From the NCBI GenBank assembly GCA_019753235.1, contig JAIELF010000017.1:1-64000 (forward strand): 64,000 nucleotides of DNA, given 5' to 3'. The notes beneath the pieces were generated by a model. The model worked only from the letters and a program-made list of their open reading frames with translations, was not told where the DNA came from and searched no databases. This document shows, piece by piece, positions 8,899 through 18,648 of this stretch. The position numbers were made by a program, and so were the translations under genes. This DNA comes from a bacterium. GTDB taxonomy: Bacteria > Planctomycetota > Planctomycetia > Kolteriales > Kolteriaceae. The number at the start of each line of letters is the position of its first letter. Position 1 is the stretch's first letter.

Positions 8899-9031
8899 TC
8901 AAACGAAGCCACATTCGTTCAGAAAAGGCCTCCCTTCGGCAGTTTCGGGACATCGGCCCACGCACGCCGTACATTCTCGACATGCCGTCGGGAGCCGACG
9001 CGACTCGATGAGCAAACGAAGGAAGGTTTTG

Positions 9032-10186
9032 ATGTCGCCAGAAACGATCCCAGGATGGAAGGACCGCATCCTCTTCACGCCCGGCCCCCTCACGACCAGT
9101 CGGACTGTCAAGCAGGCAATGCTTCGCGATGTTGGATCGCGCGACACCGAATTCATCAACATCGTCGCCGACATTCGTCGCCGACTCGTGGAATGCGCGG
9201 GTGCGACAACGCAGGACTACACCACCATCCCCATCCAGGGGAGCGGCACCTTCGGCGTAGAGGGAGTGATCTCTTCGGTCGTTCCCCCCGATGGAAAGCT
9301 CCTTCTTGTCGCCAACGGGGCGTACGGTAAGAGACTGGTGCAGATCGCCCGAGTGCATCGCATCGCCCATAATGTGATTGAGGTTCCCGAAAACCAATCC
9401 CCTGATCCCTCGTCCGTCGAGTCTGCCCTCCTCGAAGATCCCTCGATCACCACATTGGCAATGGTTCACTGTGAAACGACGACGGGCATGATCAATCCGG
9501 TCGAAGCGGTCGGGTCGATCTCTCAAAAGCACGGCAAGCGAATGATCGTAGATGCGATGAGCAGTTTCGGCGCGGTTCCCCTAAACGTCCCTGCGGCAGG
9601 AATCGACTACATCGTCTCGTCGGCCAACAAATGTATCGAGGGAGTCCCCGGTTTCTCATTTGCTGTTTGCCGAAAGAGTTCTCTTGAAGAAACCCCAGGC
9701 TGGGCTCGGACGCTTAGCCTGGACCTTTATGCACAGTGGCAAGGATTAGAAAAAACCGGTCAGTTTCGATTCACGCCCGCGACGCATTCGATGCTTGCTT
9801 TTCATCAGGCACTACTGGAATTAGAGATGGAAGGAGGAGTGCCCGCGCGTGCCGAGCGATATCGTCGCAATCACGCTGTTCTTCTCATGGGAATGATTCA
9901 ACTTGGTTTTAAGCCGTACCTTCCGCCTCATCAACAAGGGCATATTATCACGTCATTTCGAAGCCCTTCTCATCCACGTTATGATTTCGAAATCTTCTAT
10001 CGTTCACTACAAGATCGTGGTTACGTCATCTATCCGGGCAAAGTAAGTGATGCCGACTGTTTCCGGATTGGTCATATTGGGAGAATCTTTGAAAGTGACA
10101 CAAGAGACTTGCTTGCCGCCATTAGAGACGTGATGGCGGAAATGAAGATGACGCTTGTTCCGCCCGCATCGGAAAACAACGATTAA
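9032..10186 (+). CDS. phnW: 2-aminoethylphosphonate:pyruvate transaminase
   Basis: PhnW moves the amino group of 2-aminoethylphosphonate to pyruvate, giving phosphonoacetaldehyde and alanine; it is a PLP enzyme of fold type I. The sequence shows the family opening ILFTPGPLTTS, the HCETTTG segment, the PLP-pyridine Asp in VDAMSSFG (residue 174) and the Schiff-base Lys in SSANKCIEG (residue 200). AAGGAAGG precedes the ATG at 9032, so this start is preferred to the in-frame ATG at 9008. The product is 384 aa, close to family length. phnX follows after 57 bp. The 3' half looks more AT-rich than the 5' half by eye. Confidence 0.95.
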   Translation: MSPETIPGWKDRILFTPGPLTTSRTVKQAMLRDVGSRDTEFINIVADIRRRLVECAGATTQDYTTIPIQGSGTFGVEGVISSVVPPDGKLLLVANGAYGKRLVQIARVHRIAHNVIEVPENQSPDPSSVESALLEDPSITTLAMVHCETTTGMINPVEAVGSISQKHGKRMIVDAMSSFGAVPLNVPAAGIDYIVSSANKCIEGVPGFSFAVCRKSSLEETPGWARTLSLDLYAQWQGLEKTGQFRFTPATHSMLAFHQALLELEMEGGVPARAERYRRNHAVLLMGMIQLGFKPYLPPHQQGHIITSFRSPSHPRYDFEIFYRSLQDRGYVIYPGKVSDADCFRIGHIGRIFESDTRDLLAAIRDVMAEMKMTLVPPASENND

Positions 10187-10243
10187 AAGTCCTTGATGGA
10201 ATCATAAGATCTTCAAAGACAAACTTCGCAAGAGAGACGATCC

Positions 10244-11074
10244 ATGAACTTTCATTATCGACGAGAGTACTGCGGCCCGCTTCAAGCGATCATTCTTGAT
10301 TGGGCCGGTACCACCATTGATTATGGCTGCCGAGCGCCAGCCGCGGTCTTTATCGAAGTGTTCAAGGATCGGGGCATTGATGTATCCACGCACGAAGCAC
10401 GCGAGCCGATGGGGATGGCAAAGAGGGATCACATCAAGCAGATTCTCTTAATGCCACGCATTTCGGACCAATGGAAATCGAAATTTGATCGGCCTGCCAC
10501 GGAGCAGGATATTGATGATATCTATCGTGATTTTATTCCAAAACAGATTAAATCCTTGCCGAGCTATTCCGATATCATCCCTGGAGTCCCTACATTCATC
10601 GACGCTTGCCGAACGCAAGGCCTGAAGATTGGCGCGACCACGGGCTACAACTTCGAAATGATGGATATCTGTGCTCAGATCGCCAGCAAGCAAGGTTATT
10701 CGCCCGATGCGAGCTTCTGTGCGGACGACGTGCCAGCGGGGAGGCCCGCCCCTTGGATGGCGATTGCCTGCGCCATGAAATTAGAGATCTATCCCATGGA
10801 GTCGATTGTCAAAATCGGCGACACCTATGCCGATATTGAAGAAGGACTCAATGCTGGCATGTGGACAATCGGAATTTCGCAGACGGGCAATGAACTCGGG
10901 CTATCAGAAGCAGAGATCGCAAAGCTGGAGCCGACCGATCTCGAAGATCGTTTGCTATTGATTGAAGCTCGTATGAAGCGATGTGGTGCTCACTACACGG
11001 CCCACAGCGTGGCTGATTGTTTAGCCATTCTGGAAGAGATTGACGACCGCTTGGCCAGCGGAGATCATCCCTAA
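10244..11074 (+). CDS. phnX: phosphonoacetaldehyde hydrolase (phosphonatase)
   Basis: PhnX cleaves the C-P bond of phosphonoacetaldehyde to acetaldehyde and phosphate. It belongs to the HAD superfamily but uses a Schiff-base lysine. Visible are the HAD motif LDWAGTTIDYG with nucleophile Asp19, the cap-domain lysine Lys60 in REPMGMAKRDHI, and the late acidic motif GDTYADIEEG. The length, 276 aa, is normal. GAGAGACG lies just upstream of the ATG. Together with phnW it makes a complete pathway releasing phosphate from 2-AEP. The gene reads more AT-rich than its flanks. Confidence 0.95.
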   Translation: MNFHYRREYCGPLQAIILDWAGTTIDYGCRAPAAVFIEVFKDRGIDVSTHEAREPMGMAKRDHIKQILLMPRISDQWKSKFDRPATEQDIDDIYRDFIPKQIKSLPSYSDIIPGVPTFIDACRTQGLKIGATTGYNFEMMDICAQIASKQGYSPDASFCADDVPAGRPAPWMAIACAMKLEIYPMESIVKIGDTYADIEEGLNAGMWTIGISQTGNELGLSEAEIAKLEPTDLEDRLLLIEARMKRCGAHYTAHSVADCLAILEEIDDRLASGDHP

Positions 11075-11140
11075 AAAGGGAGCCAGCCCATCGGAGGAAG
11101 GTTAATTGATCGAAGAGAGCGGGGACGTAGGGGAACGATT

Positions 11141-12367
11141 GTGAGCTCGATCCCGGATGTGATCATCGTGGGGGGTGGAATCTGGGGATTGTCAACCGCG
11201 CTGCACCTTCGATTGTTGTCGTCGGCCTCGGTCTGTCTGCTCGAACGGAACAGCGATTTCGGACAAGAGACGACGATCAATGCCGCCGGGCAGATCGGAC
11301 AGATTCGATCGAGCCCCGTCGTCACCGGGGCCATCGCCTACGGGCTCGATTTCTTTGAATCCTTTCCGACAAAGTTTGGCCACGAAGCAGGTCTCGTTCG
11401 GTGCGGCAGTCTCTTCGTGGCGATGCGCGAGGAACGCCTTGCGTACTTCCAGAAGCAGATTGCCCTTGGCCGAGCGAATGGTCTTTCGATCGAGTCGGTT
11501 GATCCCAAAGGTATGACGGCGATCGTTCCGGGGCTTCGTCCGGAGGCGACGCTAGGCGGTTACTTCGTCCATGGGGATGGGTATCTCGACTCGATCAAAG
11601 CAGCGCGGGCGATGGCAAAGGCGGCTACCGCGCGGGGCGCGTACCTTCGACGAGGAGTTTCGGTCGATGGTCTTATCATCGAGCATGGCCGGGTCGTCGG
11701 CGTAAGAACGAACGTTGGTGTGATGAAGGCCGGTGGTGTGATCGTCACTGCGGGGCCATGGACCTCGGCCATCATGAAACGGCTCGGTGTAACCATGCCA
11801 CTGGCGGCGATTCGACATCAGCGGGCGAGAACGGCGACCTATCGAACGCTTCGGCCTGATCATCCGGTCCTGCGATTGCCTGATCTTTCTTCGTACGTTC
11901 GACCCGAAGAGGGTGGGTTGACGTTCGGCCACTTCGAGGCGAATCCGACGCCGATCAATGTCGAAACGCTTTCGCCTCATTTTCGCTCGATCGATCTAGA
12001 GCCGCCTATCGAACTCTTGCGGCAGGCTCAACAAGAGATCACGAAGGTTTATCCGGACGTCGGCACGCTGGCGGTGACGGAGTACTGCCGAGCCATGATT
12101 ACGATGGCCCCTGATGGTGCGTATGCGATCGGGCCGGTCCCGGGTCTCGAGGGTCTCTTTGCCGCCGGCGGTTGTGCCGCCTTGGGGATCGCGGGGTCGG
12201 CCGCCATCGGAAAATGGCTTGCTCAGTGGGCCCTGGGTCAATCGCCGGAGAATGATGTTGTCCGCGAGTTCTCGATGGATCGATTCGATTCGGTGTTGAT
12301 GGATGCCCCCTCTCTCGAAGAGTCTGCTTGCCGAGCTTACGCGAGCTACTACGCCATCAAGACATGA
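11141..12367 (+). CDS. FAD-dependent oxidoreductase, DAO family, in phosphonate operon
   Basis: The N-terminus has the dinucleotide fold VIIVGGGIWGLSTAL (residues 7-21), followed by the ERNSDFGQETTINAAGQI segment of the D-amino-acid oxidase/sarcosine oxidase family. The C-terminus has the closing FAD motif GLEGLFAAGGCAALGIAGSAAIG. The GTG start has GGGGA 6 nt upstream, and the gene begins 66 bp after phnX. Flavin oxidases of this kind (for example PbfD) are known beside phnWX, where they oxidise N-methylated or unmethylated AEP to phosphonoacetaldehyde. That role is an inference from context; a glycine- or sarcosine-oxidase role cannot be excluded. The stop overlaps the next start (ATGA). Confidence 0.8.
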   Translation: MSSIPDVIIVGGGIWGLSTALHLRLLSSASVCLLERNSDFGQETTINAAGQIGQIRSSPVVTGAIAYGLDFFESFPTKFGHEAGLVRCGSLFVAMREERLAYFQKQIALGRANGLSIESVDPKGMTAIVPGLRPEATLGGYFVHGDGYLDSIKAARAMAKAATARGAYLRRGVSVDGLIIEHGRVVGVRTNVGVMKAGGVIVTAGPWTSAIMKRLGVTMPLAAIRHQRARTATYRTLRPDHPVLRLPDLSSYVRPEEGGLTFGHFEANPTPINVETLSPHFRSIDLEPPIELLRQAQQEITKVYPDVGTLAVTEYCRAMITMAPDGAYAIGPVPGLEGLFAAGGCAALGIAGSAAIGKWLAQWALGQSPENDVVREFSMDRFDSVLMDAPSLEESACRAYASYYAIKT

Positions 12368-13278
12368 ACAACATCCAAGAGATCGAACTGTCGGTTGTGA
12401 TCGCGATGTTCAACGAAGAGGAAAACGTCGGCCCGCTTCTATTGGAACTAAGCCGAGCACTCGACACTCTCGATTCGAAGGCCGAGATCATTGTCATTGA
12501 TGACGCGAGCGCGGACAGCACTCGCGCTAAACTGATCGACCTGTGTCCGACCGAGCCTCGTCTTCGCGTTATTGGCTTGAAAAGGAACGAGGGGCAAACG
12601 TCGGCGATTCGCACGGGAATTCAACAGGCTCAGGGTCGAATCATCATCACTCTTGATGGTGACGGCCAGAATCCCCCCGACCAGATGGTCAAACTTCTTG
12701 ACGAAATGAAGCGTTCCGAAGCCGACCTGGTGGTTGGTTGGCGAAAGAAAAGAGAGGACCGATTCTTTGCGAAGAGGCTTCCGTCGTTGTTGGCCAATGC
12801 CATCATTCGGATCGTGACGGGAACGCCGGTGCACGATACAGGTTGTACTCTTAAAGCCATCAAGTCATCGCTTGCTCAGAAGTTGCCGCTCCCCTCGGGG
12901 ATGCATCGGTTCATACCAGCCCTATCTCGAAACCTGTTTCTTGCGAAAGTGGTCGAGGTAGAAGTGGATCATCGCCCGAGGCTGCGCGGCCGATCGAAGT
13001 ATGGCTGGAGCCGACTCTTTCCTGTGATAAGGGACGTGGCGATGGTCGGTCGGCTTTCGTTTCCTGGCAACGTCATCACCCGCTTAACGGAGATCCTCGT
13101 CACGTTTAGCGTGTGCCGATTTCTGTTGATGCTTGATCCATGGCTGAGTGTCGTTGTCGGCATCCTCATGAGTGTGACGATGGATGTAATCTGCCTTCGC
13201 CGTCTTAAGCAACAAAAGCAATCGGCCATCGATTTCGATTCAGCGACTCGGCCCGTCGAGCGCGCCGATCGACCTTGA
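12364..13278 (+). CDS. family 2 glycosyltransferase, DPM1/GtrB-like
   Basis: This 304-aa protein starts with the GT2 opening SVVIAMFNEEENV, then IIVIDDASAD and the metal-binding DGDGQNPP at about residue 98. The end has two hydrophobic helices (ILVTFSVCRFLLML and LSVVVGILMSVTMDVICL). This matches polyprenyl-phosphate mannosyl/glucosyl transferases that load a lipid carrier at the inner membrane. The ATG at 12364 overlaps the TGA of the flavoprotein gene, so the two are probably translated together; an in-frame ATG 36 nt upstream is less likely. A glycosyltransferase at the end of a phosphonate operon is unusual. Confidence 0.85.
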   Translation: MNNIQEIELSVVIAMFNEEENVGPLLLELSRALDTLDSKAEIIVIDDASADSTRAKLIDLCPTEPRLRVIGLKRNEGQTSAIRTGIQQAQGRIIITLDGDGQNPPDQMVKLLDEMKRSEADLVVGWRKKREDRFFAKRLPSLLANAIIRIVTGTPVHDTGCTLKAIKSSLAQKLPLPSGMHRFIPALSRNLFLAKVVEVEVDHRPRLRGRSKYGWSRLFPVIRDVAMVGRLSFPGNVITRLTEILVTFSVCRFLLMLDPWLSVVVGILMSVTMDVICLRRLKQQKQSAIDFDSATRPVERADRP

Positions 13279-13311
13279 AACCATGGTGACTACTAAGCCA
13301 TGACTTCAAGG
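13273..13311. terminator. hairpin between convergent glycosyltransferase and DUF1559 genes
   Basis: Bases 13273-13286 (CCTTGAAACCATGG) and 13298-13311 pair at 12 of 14 positions across an 11-nt loop. The left arm covers the glycosyltransferase stop codon. The DUF1559 gene ends 72 bp further on from the other direction, so the hairpin may serve as a bidirectional terminator. No U-tract follows, so confidence is moderate. Confidence 0.4.
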
Positions 13312-13382
13312 TCGTGGATAGGTTAATTCTGGTGCAGGATAAGCCGCCAGTGACTCGCTTGAATGAAACGACTCGCCTTTGG

Positions 13383-14438
13383 TTACTGCTCGTTATTCAG
13401 GCCGGAGATCTCATTGCCGGAAATAGTGATCAGCCGAGCGAGAATGCGTAGCTCGATGTTCTGATCGAGGAACTGCACCGAGCCATCACCGAACATCATG
13501 TTGGAACCTCCGGAGTGGAAGCTATAGAGCTCGCTGGTGCCGAAGGTGCCGATATCGACCTGAACAGTTCCTTTGGGTCCGGTGAAACTGTACTTTGGAA
13601 CGCCGGCGCCGACGGTCCATTGATTGCCAAGATCGTGTCCGTTCACGGCGTTCATCGCCTTGGGCCCGGGAAGATCTCTCGTGCCGTCGTTGCCGCCGAA
13701 GCCTTTGAGAAGGATATCGGTAGCCGGTCTCGACCAACCCCCGCCATTGAGTTTGTTGTCGGGGAGCTTGCCGAGCATTTTTCGATTGTCGCGGTAGAGG
13801 GCCGGCCGACCTGATGATTCGCCGAGAATGGCGGTCTTACTCATGCCGTCGATAATCTCGCTTCGCTTCACAGCTTCTGTGCGAGTTCCTCGAATCTGTG
13901 CCATGAATCCTTCGCCATCCGTGTCGACTAGTCCCGAATCGCGAAGCCATTTGGGCACCAAGACAAAGCTGGCGTAGTCGCTGGTTTCGAGGTACTGCGT
14001 CGCAGGCCAAGAGGCCGGGAAGCCGGCAATGTCTGGGTTACCATCCTTGAAGCGGTACGGCGTCGAAGGGCAAACAAACATCTCGAGTTGGGTGCTGGTT
14101 GCCGTCGAGTTCTCGGGGTTGTTCCAGCCAAAATCGTAGTTGTAGAGATTGGCAACGCCAGGCTTTTCGAGATTCGAAAGAATGCTTGTCACCCATCCTT
14201 GTCGAAATCCCGTAGAGCTTCGGACGTTGGCGGGAAACCTTTGGTTGGAAGCTTCGAAGTTTAGAATCGCGATGCCGATCTGCTTCATGTTGTTTGCACA
14301 AGACATTCGACTGGCTGCTTCGCGCACCATCCCAAGAGCGGGCAAAAGGAGGGCCATCAGAAGACCAATGATCGCGATGACAACGAGGAGTTCAATCAGC
14401 GTGAAGCCGCCCCGTCGTTGGCGATGAGAGACAAACAT
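13383..14438 (-). CDS. DUF1559 prepilin-type secreted protein
   Basis: The N-terminus RRGGFTLIELLVVIAIIGLL (residues 8-27) is a classic type IV prepilin/pseudopilin leader with the cleavage site G11|F12 and Glu5 of the mature protein. The body and the C-terminal H-x-GGSNMMFGDGSVQFL motif are those of the DUF1559 (SBP_bac_10) family, which is greatly expanded in planctomycetes. Function is unknown; a cell-surface fibre or pseudopilus role is likely. AAGGAA lies upstream of the ATG. Length (351 aa) is typical. No pilus assembly genes are nearby. Confidence 0.92.
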   Translation of the reverse strand: MFVSHRQRRGGFTLIELLVVIAIIGLLMALLLPALGMVREAASRMSCANNMKQIGIAILNFEASNQRFPANVRSSTGFRQGWVTSILSNLEKPGVANLYNYDFGWNNPENSTATSTQLEMFVCPSTPYRFKDGNPDIAGFPASWPATQYLETSDYASFVLVPKWLRDSGLVDTDGEGFMAQIRGTRTEAVKRSEIIDGMSKTAILGESSGRPALYRDNRKMLGKLPDNKLNGGGWSRPATDILLKGFGGNDGTRDLPGPKAMNAVNGHDLGNQWTVGAGVPKYSFTGPKGTVQVDIGTFGTSELYSFHSGGSNMMFGDGSVQFLDQNIELRILARLITISGNEISGLNNEQ

Positions 14439-14694
14439 GAATGATTCCTTCCGAGAAAATCGCCCGCGTCCTCGAGGAGGACAACAGGCACCCAGTCGTC
14501 AAGAGCGAACGATCACTTTGTGGGCCGTCGCTCGTCCATCGTGCAGACCAGCAATTCATGAATGCGTCGGTGTAGGTCTGCTGGCTGACGAAAATGATTC
14601 GCAATCCGCATGCCAAAGCCGATCGATGGGAGCGAATTCACGCGGAATGATTTCGAAGTCGTGGGAGATGGCAGGAGTTCTGTCCCGCGGTTGA

Positions 14695-15753
14695 TTAAAT
14701 CTCGTAGTCGGGAATGAAAACCTTCAGTCGTTTGGGAGAAACATAGACGTCATCTCCCTCTTGAAGGTGTAGTTCGTGGATCTCGGCAGGAGTCAAGTCG
14801 ACGATCAATTCCTTCCCCGTGGCCGAATGGATCAACGCGACGCGAGCGACGCTGCCGGCCGGGTGTATTCGGAGAATTCTTGCGGCGATGGCGTGCTCAT
14901 CGATCCCATTGCGATCAATTCGGAGTTCATGAGACCTGATATAGACGGTGATATCGCGAGGCTCGGCATGGGGATACTCTGGGACGCGAAAGGTGATCCC
15001 CTTAGAGACTGCCTGGCCTAGAGAAACGCTGGCGGGGAAAACATTGACATTGCCGACAAAGTCGAGAACAAACGGATTGGCGGGCTGCTCGACGATTTCA
15101 CGAGGGGTGCCGATCTGCTCGATGCGTCCTTTGTTCATGACGACGACGCGGTCCGACACTTCAAACGCTTCGTCCTGATCATGTGTGACAAAGACACTGG
15201 TGACGTGGGTCTGATCATGAATTCGTCGGAGCCAACGTCGAAGTTCATGGCGAACCTTGGCATCCAGGGCGCCGAAGGGCTCGTCGAGAAGAAGGACCCT
15301 TGGCTCGCTTGCGAGGGCGCGCGCGAGCGCCACTCGCTGTCTTTGGCCGCCGGAAAGCTGCCAAGGATAGCGATACGCCATCGATTCCAGACGAACCAAC
15401 GAGATCAACTCGTCGACTCTTTCGCGGATTTCTTTTGAGGGCCGACGCCGGACGCGGAGCCCGAAGGCGACGTTCTCGAAGACCGTCATATGCCGAAAGA
15501 GAGCGTAGTGCTGAAAGACGAAGCCGACGTTTCGTTGTCGAGCCGATTCCCAGGTGACATTCTTACCTTCGTGGAGGATCATCCCTTCATCGGGGGACTC
15601 CAGGCCGGCAATGATTCTTAAGAGCGTCGTCTTGCCCGATCCCGACGGACCCAACAGGGCCACGAGTTCGCCGTTGCCGATATCGAAATTCACATCTGCC
15701 AGGGCTTGGAATCGCCCGAACCACTTCGACACGTGCTCGATTGAGATACTCAC
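14695..15753 (-). CDS. cysA: sulfate/thiosulfate ABC importer, ATP-binding protein
   Basis: This is the ATPase of a CysTWA-type importer. Residues 35-42 hold the Walker A GPSGSGKT, then come Q-loop [18 protein letters not shown], signature [15 protein letters not shown], Walker [13 protein letters not shown] and the switch His in FVTHDQDEA. The C-terminal 110 residues carry the TOBE-like regulatory region ([14 protein letters not shown]), as in CysA and ModC. Its ATG overlaps the cysW stop (ATGA). Molybdate or phosphate transport is less likely because the cognate binding protein at 17464 is of the sulfate type. Confidence 0.93.
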   Translation of the reverse strand: MSISIEHVSKWFGRFQALADVNFDIGNGELVALLGPSGSGKTTLLRIIAGLESPDEGMILHEGKNVTWESARQRNVGFVFQHYALFRHMTVFENVAFGLRVRRRPSKEIRERVDELISLVRLESMAYRYPWQLSGGQRQRVALARALASEPRVLLLDEPFGALDAKVRHELRRWLRRIHDQTHVTSVFVTHDQDEAFEVSDRVVVMNKGRIEQIGTPREIVEQPANPFVLDFVGNVNVFPASVSLGQAVSKGITFRVPEYPHAEPRDITVYIRSHELRIDRNGIDEHAIAARILRIHPAGSVARVALIHSATGKELIVDLTPAEIHELHLQEGDDVYVSPKRLKVFIPDYEI

Positions 15754-16637
15754 GCCGATTCTCCCTGGTCTGCCATTCGCTGATGCCGGGCTAGATCGGC
15801 ACGGGTTTGTCGTTCAAGCGCGATCTTGATGCCGAGCGTGACGAGCGCTAAGAGCGTCAGGACACTGGCGACCGCAAACGAGCCCGGGCTGTCGTAATCC
15901 TGAAACAGACGTTCCACGCGGAGCGGCATTGTTTCTGTTTCTCCAGGAATTCGACCCGAAACCACCGACACGGCACCGAATTCTCCCATCGCGCGCGCGT
16001 TGCAGAGAATAGCCCCGTACAGGATTCCCCACTTGATGTTCGGCACGGTGACTCGCCAAAACATTTGGAATGGACTCGCCCCTAGGCTGACGGCGGCAAG
16101 TTCTTCTTCGTCGCCGATCGACTCCATCAGAGGAATCAACTCTCGCGCAACGAAGGGAAGCGTGACGAAACATGTCGCTAGCAAGATTCCTGGAAAGGCG
16201 AAGACGACCTGCCAACCCCGTTCATGAAGCCAAGGCCCCAGAAAGCCGTTTTGTCCGAAAATTAAAAGCAAGCTGAGACCCGCGACCACCGGCGAAACGG
16301 CAAAGGGAAGATCGATCATCGCGATCACGATCGCGCGGCCACGGAAGCGAAATCGGGCAATCGCCCATGCTGCCGCCAATCCGAAAAGAACATTCAACAC
16401 GACCGCCACGGGCGCCACCATCAGCGTCAGCAAGATCGAAGAGCGAGTCTCTTCGTCCTCGAGCAGACTCGCCACGTACGAGGATGCTCCGTTGGACCAG
16501 GCGGATACAAAGACAAAGACCACTGGGATCAACACCAGCCAAGTCAAAAAACCTATTGCCAGCAGAATCATGATCGCGCGGGCCCACCACGGGTCTTGGC
16601 GAATCGAACTCGAAAGCGAGGCGTGGTTAGCCGACAT
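15750..16637 (-). CDS. cysW: sulfate ABC importer permease CysW
   Basis: A 295-aa inner-membrane permease with about six helices. The cytoplasmic coupling loop [27 protein letters not shown] (EAA motif, about 195-220) docks onto CysA. The segment [15 protein letters not shown] is characteristic of CysW/CysT. It overlaps the upstream permease gene by 11 nt and the cysA start by 4 nt, so translation of the three is presumably coupled. Compared with the neighbouring permease, the [14 protein letters not shown] end is typical of CysW. Confidence 0.92.
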   Translation of the reverse strand: MSANHASLSSSIRQDPWWARAIMILLAIGFLTWLVLIPVVFVFVSAWSNGASSYVASLLEDEETRSSILLTLMVAPVAVVLNVLFGLAAAWAIARFRFRGRAIVIAMIDLPFAVSPVVAGLSLLLIFGQNGFLGPWLHERGWQVVFAFPGILLATCFVTLPFVARELIPLMESIGDEEELAAVSLGASPFQMFWRVTVPNIKWGILYGAILCNARAMGEFGAVSVVSGRIPGETETMPLRVERLFQDYDSPGSFAVASVLTLLALVTLGIKIALERQTRADLARHQRMADQGESA

Positions 16638-17451
16638 GGCGACTGCTCCAGCGTTCGAGAAGATTGATCAAGACCAGCATGCTCATCGAGATCGAGAGAA
16701 GGACGACCGCAATGGCGGTCGCCTCGGCATACTCGAAGCTTTCAAGCCGACTCACGATAAGCACCGGCGCGATCTCTGTTTTGAAAGGCATATTCCCCGA
16801 GACGAAGACCACCGAACCGTACTCTCCCAATCCACGGGCGAACGCAAGAGCAAAGCCCGTCATCATGGCCGGCAAAAGCGACGGTAAGAGAACGCGAAAG
16901 GCGATCTGCCAGCGATTGGCTCCGAGCATGAAGGCGGCCTCCTCCATGTCTTTGTCCAAATCTTCGAGCACGGGTTGAATGGCCCGGACCACAAAGGGAA
17001 AGCCGATGAACGTCAGAACCAACACGACCGCCAGCCTGGTGTACGCAGCCTTAATGCCCAGTGGAACCAGAAACTGCCCCAGCCAGCCGTTCTCCGCGTA
17101 GAGACTCGAGTAGACAAGTCCCGCGACGGCGGTCGGAAGCGCGAATGGGATATCGACGATGGAGTCGAAAACCCGTTTGAGGGGAAACTCGTAACGGACA
17201 AGAACCCACGCGATCAGCGAGCCGATCAGCGTGCTGGCGATGGCCGCCACAAACGACGACACAAGTGTGAAGATGTATGCCGCCTGGGCTCGATCGGAAG
17301 AGACCGCTGCCCAGAAGCGGTCGAAGGGCAAGCTAGCCGCCTTGATGATGCAGGCCCCCAAAGGGATGAGGACCAGCACTGCCAGATAAAAAATCGTCAC
17401 CCCGAGGCTCAAACGAAAACCCGGGAGCGCGGTCCGTGCACGCCGTAGCAT
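16627..17451 (-). CDS. cysT: sulfate ABC importer permease CysT (CysU)
   Basis: The second permease (274 aa, six hydrophobic segments) has the opening LGVTIFYLAVLVLIPLGA, the EAA loop AAFMLGANRWQIAFRVLLPSLLPA and the sequence ARGLGEYGSVVFVSGNMP, which places it as CysT beside CysW. It lies 12 nt after the sulfate-binding protein gene. The set sbp-cysT-cysW-cysA forms one minus-strand operon with no gaps. Confidence 0.92.
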   Translation of the reverse strand: MLRRARTALPGFRLSLGVTIFYLAVLVLIPLGACIIKAASLPFDRFWAAVSSDRAQAAYIFTLVSSFVAAIASTLIGSLIAWVLVRYEFPLKRVFDSIVDIPFALPTAVAGLVYSSLYAENGWLGQFLVPLGIKAAYTRLAVVLVLTFIGFPFVVRAIQPVLEDLDKDMEEAAFMLGANRWQIAFRVLLPSLLPAMMTGFALAFARGLGEYGSVVFVSGNMPFKTEIAPVLIVSRLESFEYAEATAIAVVLLSISMSMLVLINLLERWSSRHVG

Positions 17452-17463
17452 TAAGACCCGTCC

Positions 17464-18561
17464 CTATTTCTTTTCTGAGCTCTTGGCCGTCGGAAGCGGA
17501 GGAGCCCCCGCGTCCCCGGAGTAAATCTGATCGAAGACCTTTCCTTCCGAGAAGAATTGGTCATTGGCATCCTGCCAATTTTTCGCGATCTCCTCGATAC
17601 CAAATAGGCGGATCTCCGGAAACTGTGATGCGAACTCGGCAAGGATCTCGGCTTTGTACGGGCGATAGAAGTGCTTTGCAAAGATCCGCTGGCCTTCGTC
17701 GGTGTAGGTGAACTCGAGGTACGCCTTTGCCAGATCCGCCGACTTCTTCCGTTGAACGTTTCGGTCGACCCACGCGACAGGAGGCTCGGCCTTGATGCTG
17801 ATGGGGGGATAGATAATTTCTAGCGATCCCTTCGCTTCGTCGACTTCGAGATGGGCTTCGCTTTCCCAGGTGAGATGGACATCACCGATCTGCTTCTGGG
17901 CAAAGGTCGTCGTCGCCGCCCGCGCGGCTGTATCCAATACCGGCGTCTGCTTGTAGATCGTCGTCACCAACTTTGTTGCGTCTTCGGTCGACCCGCCTCG
18001 AAGCAGGACCGAACCCCAGGCGGCCAGGAAGCTGAGCTTGCCGTTACCCGACGTTTTCGGGTTAGGCGTGATGACTTCGATCCCCTCTTGACCCAAGTCG
18101 GGCCAATCCTTGATACCTTTCGGGTTCCCTTTTCGAACCACGAAAACGATCGTCGAAAGATAGGGAATCGATCGATTGGGAAGCCTTTCCTGCCAATTCG
18201 ATTCGATCAAGCCCGCCTTGCGGATCGCGTCGGTATCGGTCTCCATCGCCAACGTGACAACATCCGCGCCGAGCCCATCAATGACCGCACGCGCCTGGCT
18301 GGAGGAGCCCGCATGAGATTGCTTGATCGTGGTGGCGACTCCCGTTTTCTTCTGATGGTCGGCCACGAAAGCGGCATTCATCTCCTTCCAGAGCTCACGG
18401 GTTGGATCATTGGAGACATTGAGGAGTTGATTAGCCGACTTCGCTTCCGCGGGCGAATTCGACGTGCTGGAAGATTTTGCACAGCCGATCGCCATCGATA
18501 GCGCCGCGACAACGGCTCCGCCTCGCAGCACGACGCTCGTCAACTCCATCCACCGGCCCAT
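17464..18561 (-). CDS. sbp: sulfate-binding lipoprotein
   Basis: The first gene of the sulfate operon encodes a 365-aa binding protein. A signal sequence ends in SMAIGCAKSS, giving a lipidated Cys at residue 27. The mature part shows family motifs: LLNVSNDPTRELWKEMN, SHAGSSSQARAV (the sulfate-contacting Ser region), GLGADVVTLA, TPNPKTSGNGKLSFLAAWG and LEFTYTDEGQRIFAKHFYRP. This identifies the substrate as sulfate/thiosulfate rather than molybdate. AGAGGG lies 7 nt before the ATG. The upstream region is shared with the divergent sigma-54 activator gene and holds a candidate -24/-12 element. Confidence 0.93.
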   Translation of the reverse strand: MGRWMELTSVVLRGGAVVAALSMAIGCAKSSSTSNSPAEAKSANQLLNVSNDPTRELWKEMNAAFVADHQKKTGVATTIKQSHAGSSSQARAVIDGLGADVVTLAMETDTDAIRKAGLIESNWQERLPNRSIPYLSTIVFVVRKGNPKGIKDWPDLGQEGIEVITPNPKTSGNGKLSFLAAWGSVLLRGGSTEDATKLVTTIYKQTPVLDTAARAATTTFAQKQIGDVHLTWESEAHLEVDEAKGSLEIIYPPISIKAEPPVAWVDRNVQRKKSADLAKAYLEFTYTDEGQRIFAKHFYRPYKAEILAEFASQFPEIRLFGIEEIAKNWQDANDQFFSEGKVFDQIYSGDAGAPPLPTAKSSEKK

Positions 18562-18648
18562 GAATCACCCTCTTCCCATCGAAACCGAACCCACACGAAG
18601 GGACCCGAGCGGACTCCCCGCTTCTTCCAGGCCCTTGTTGTATCTAAA

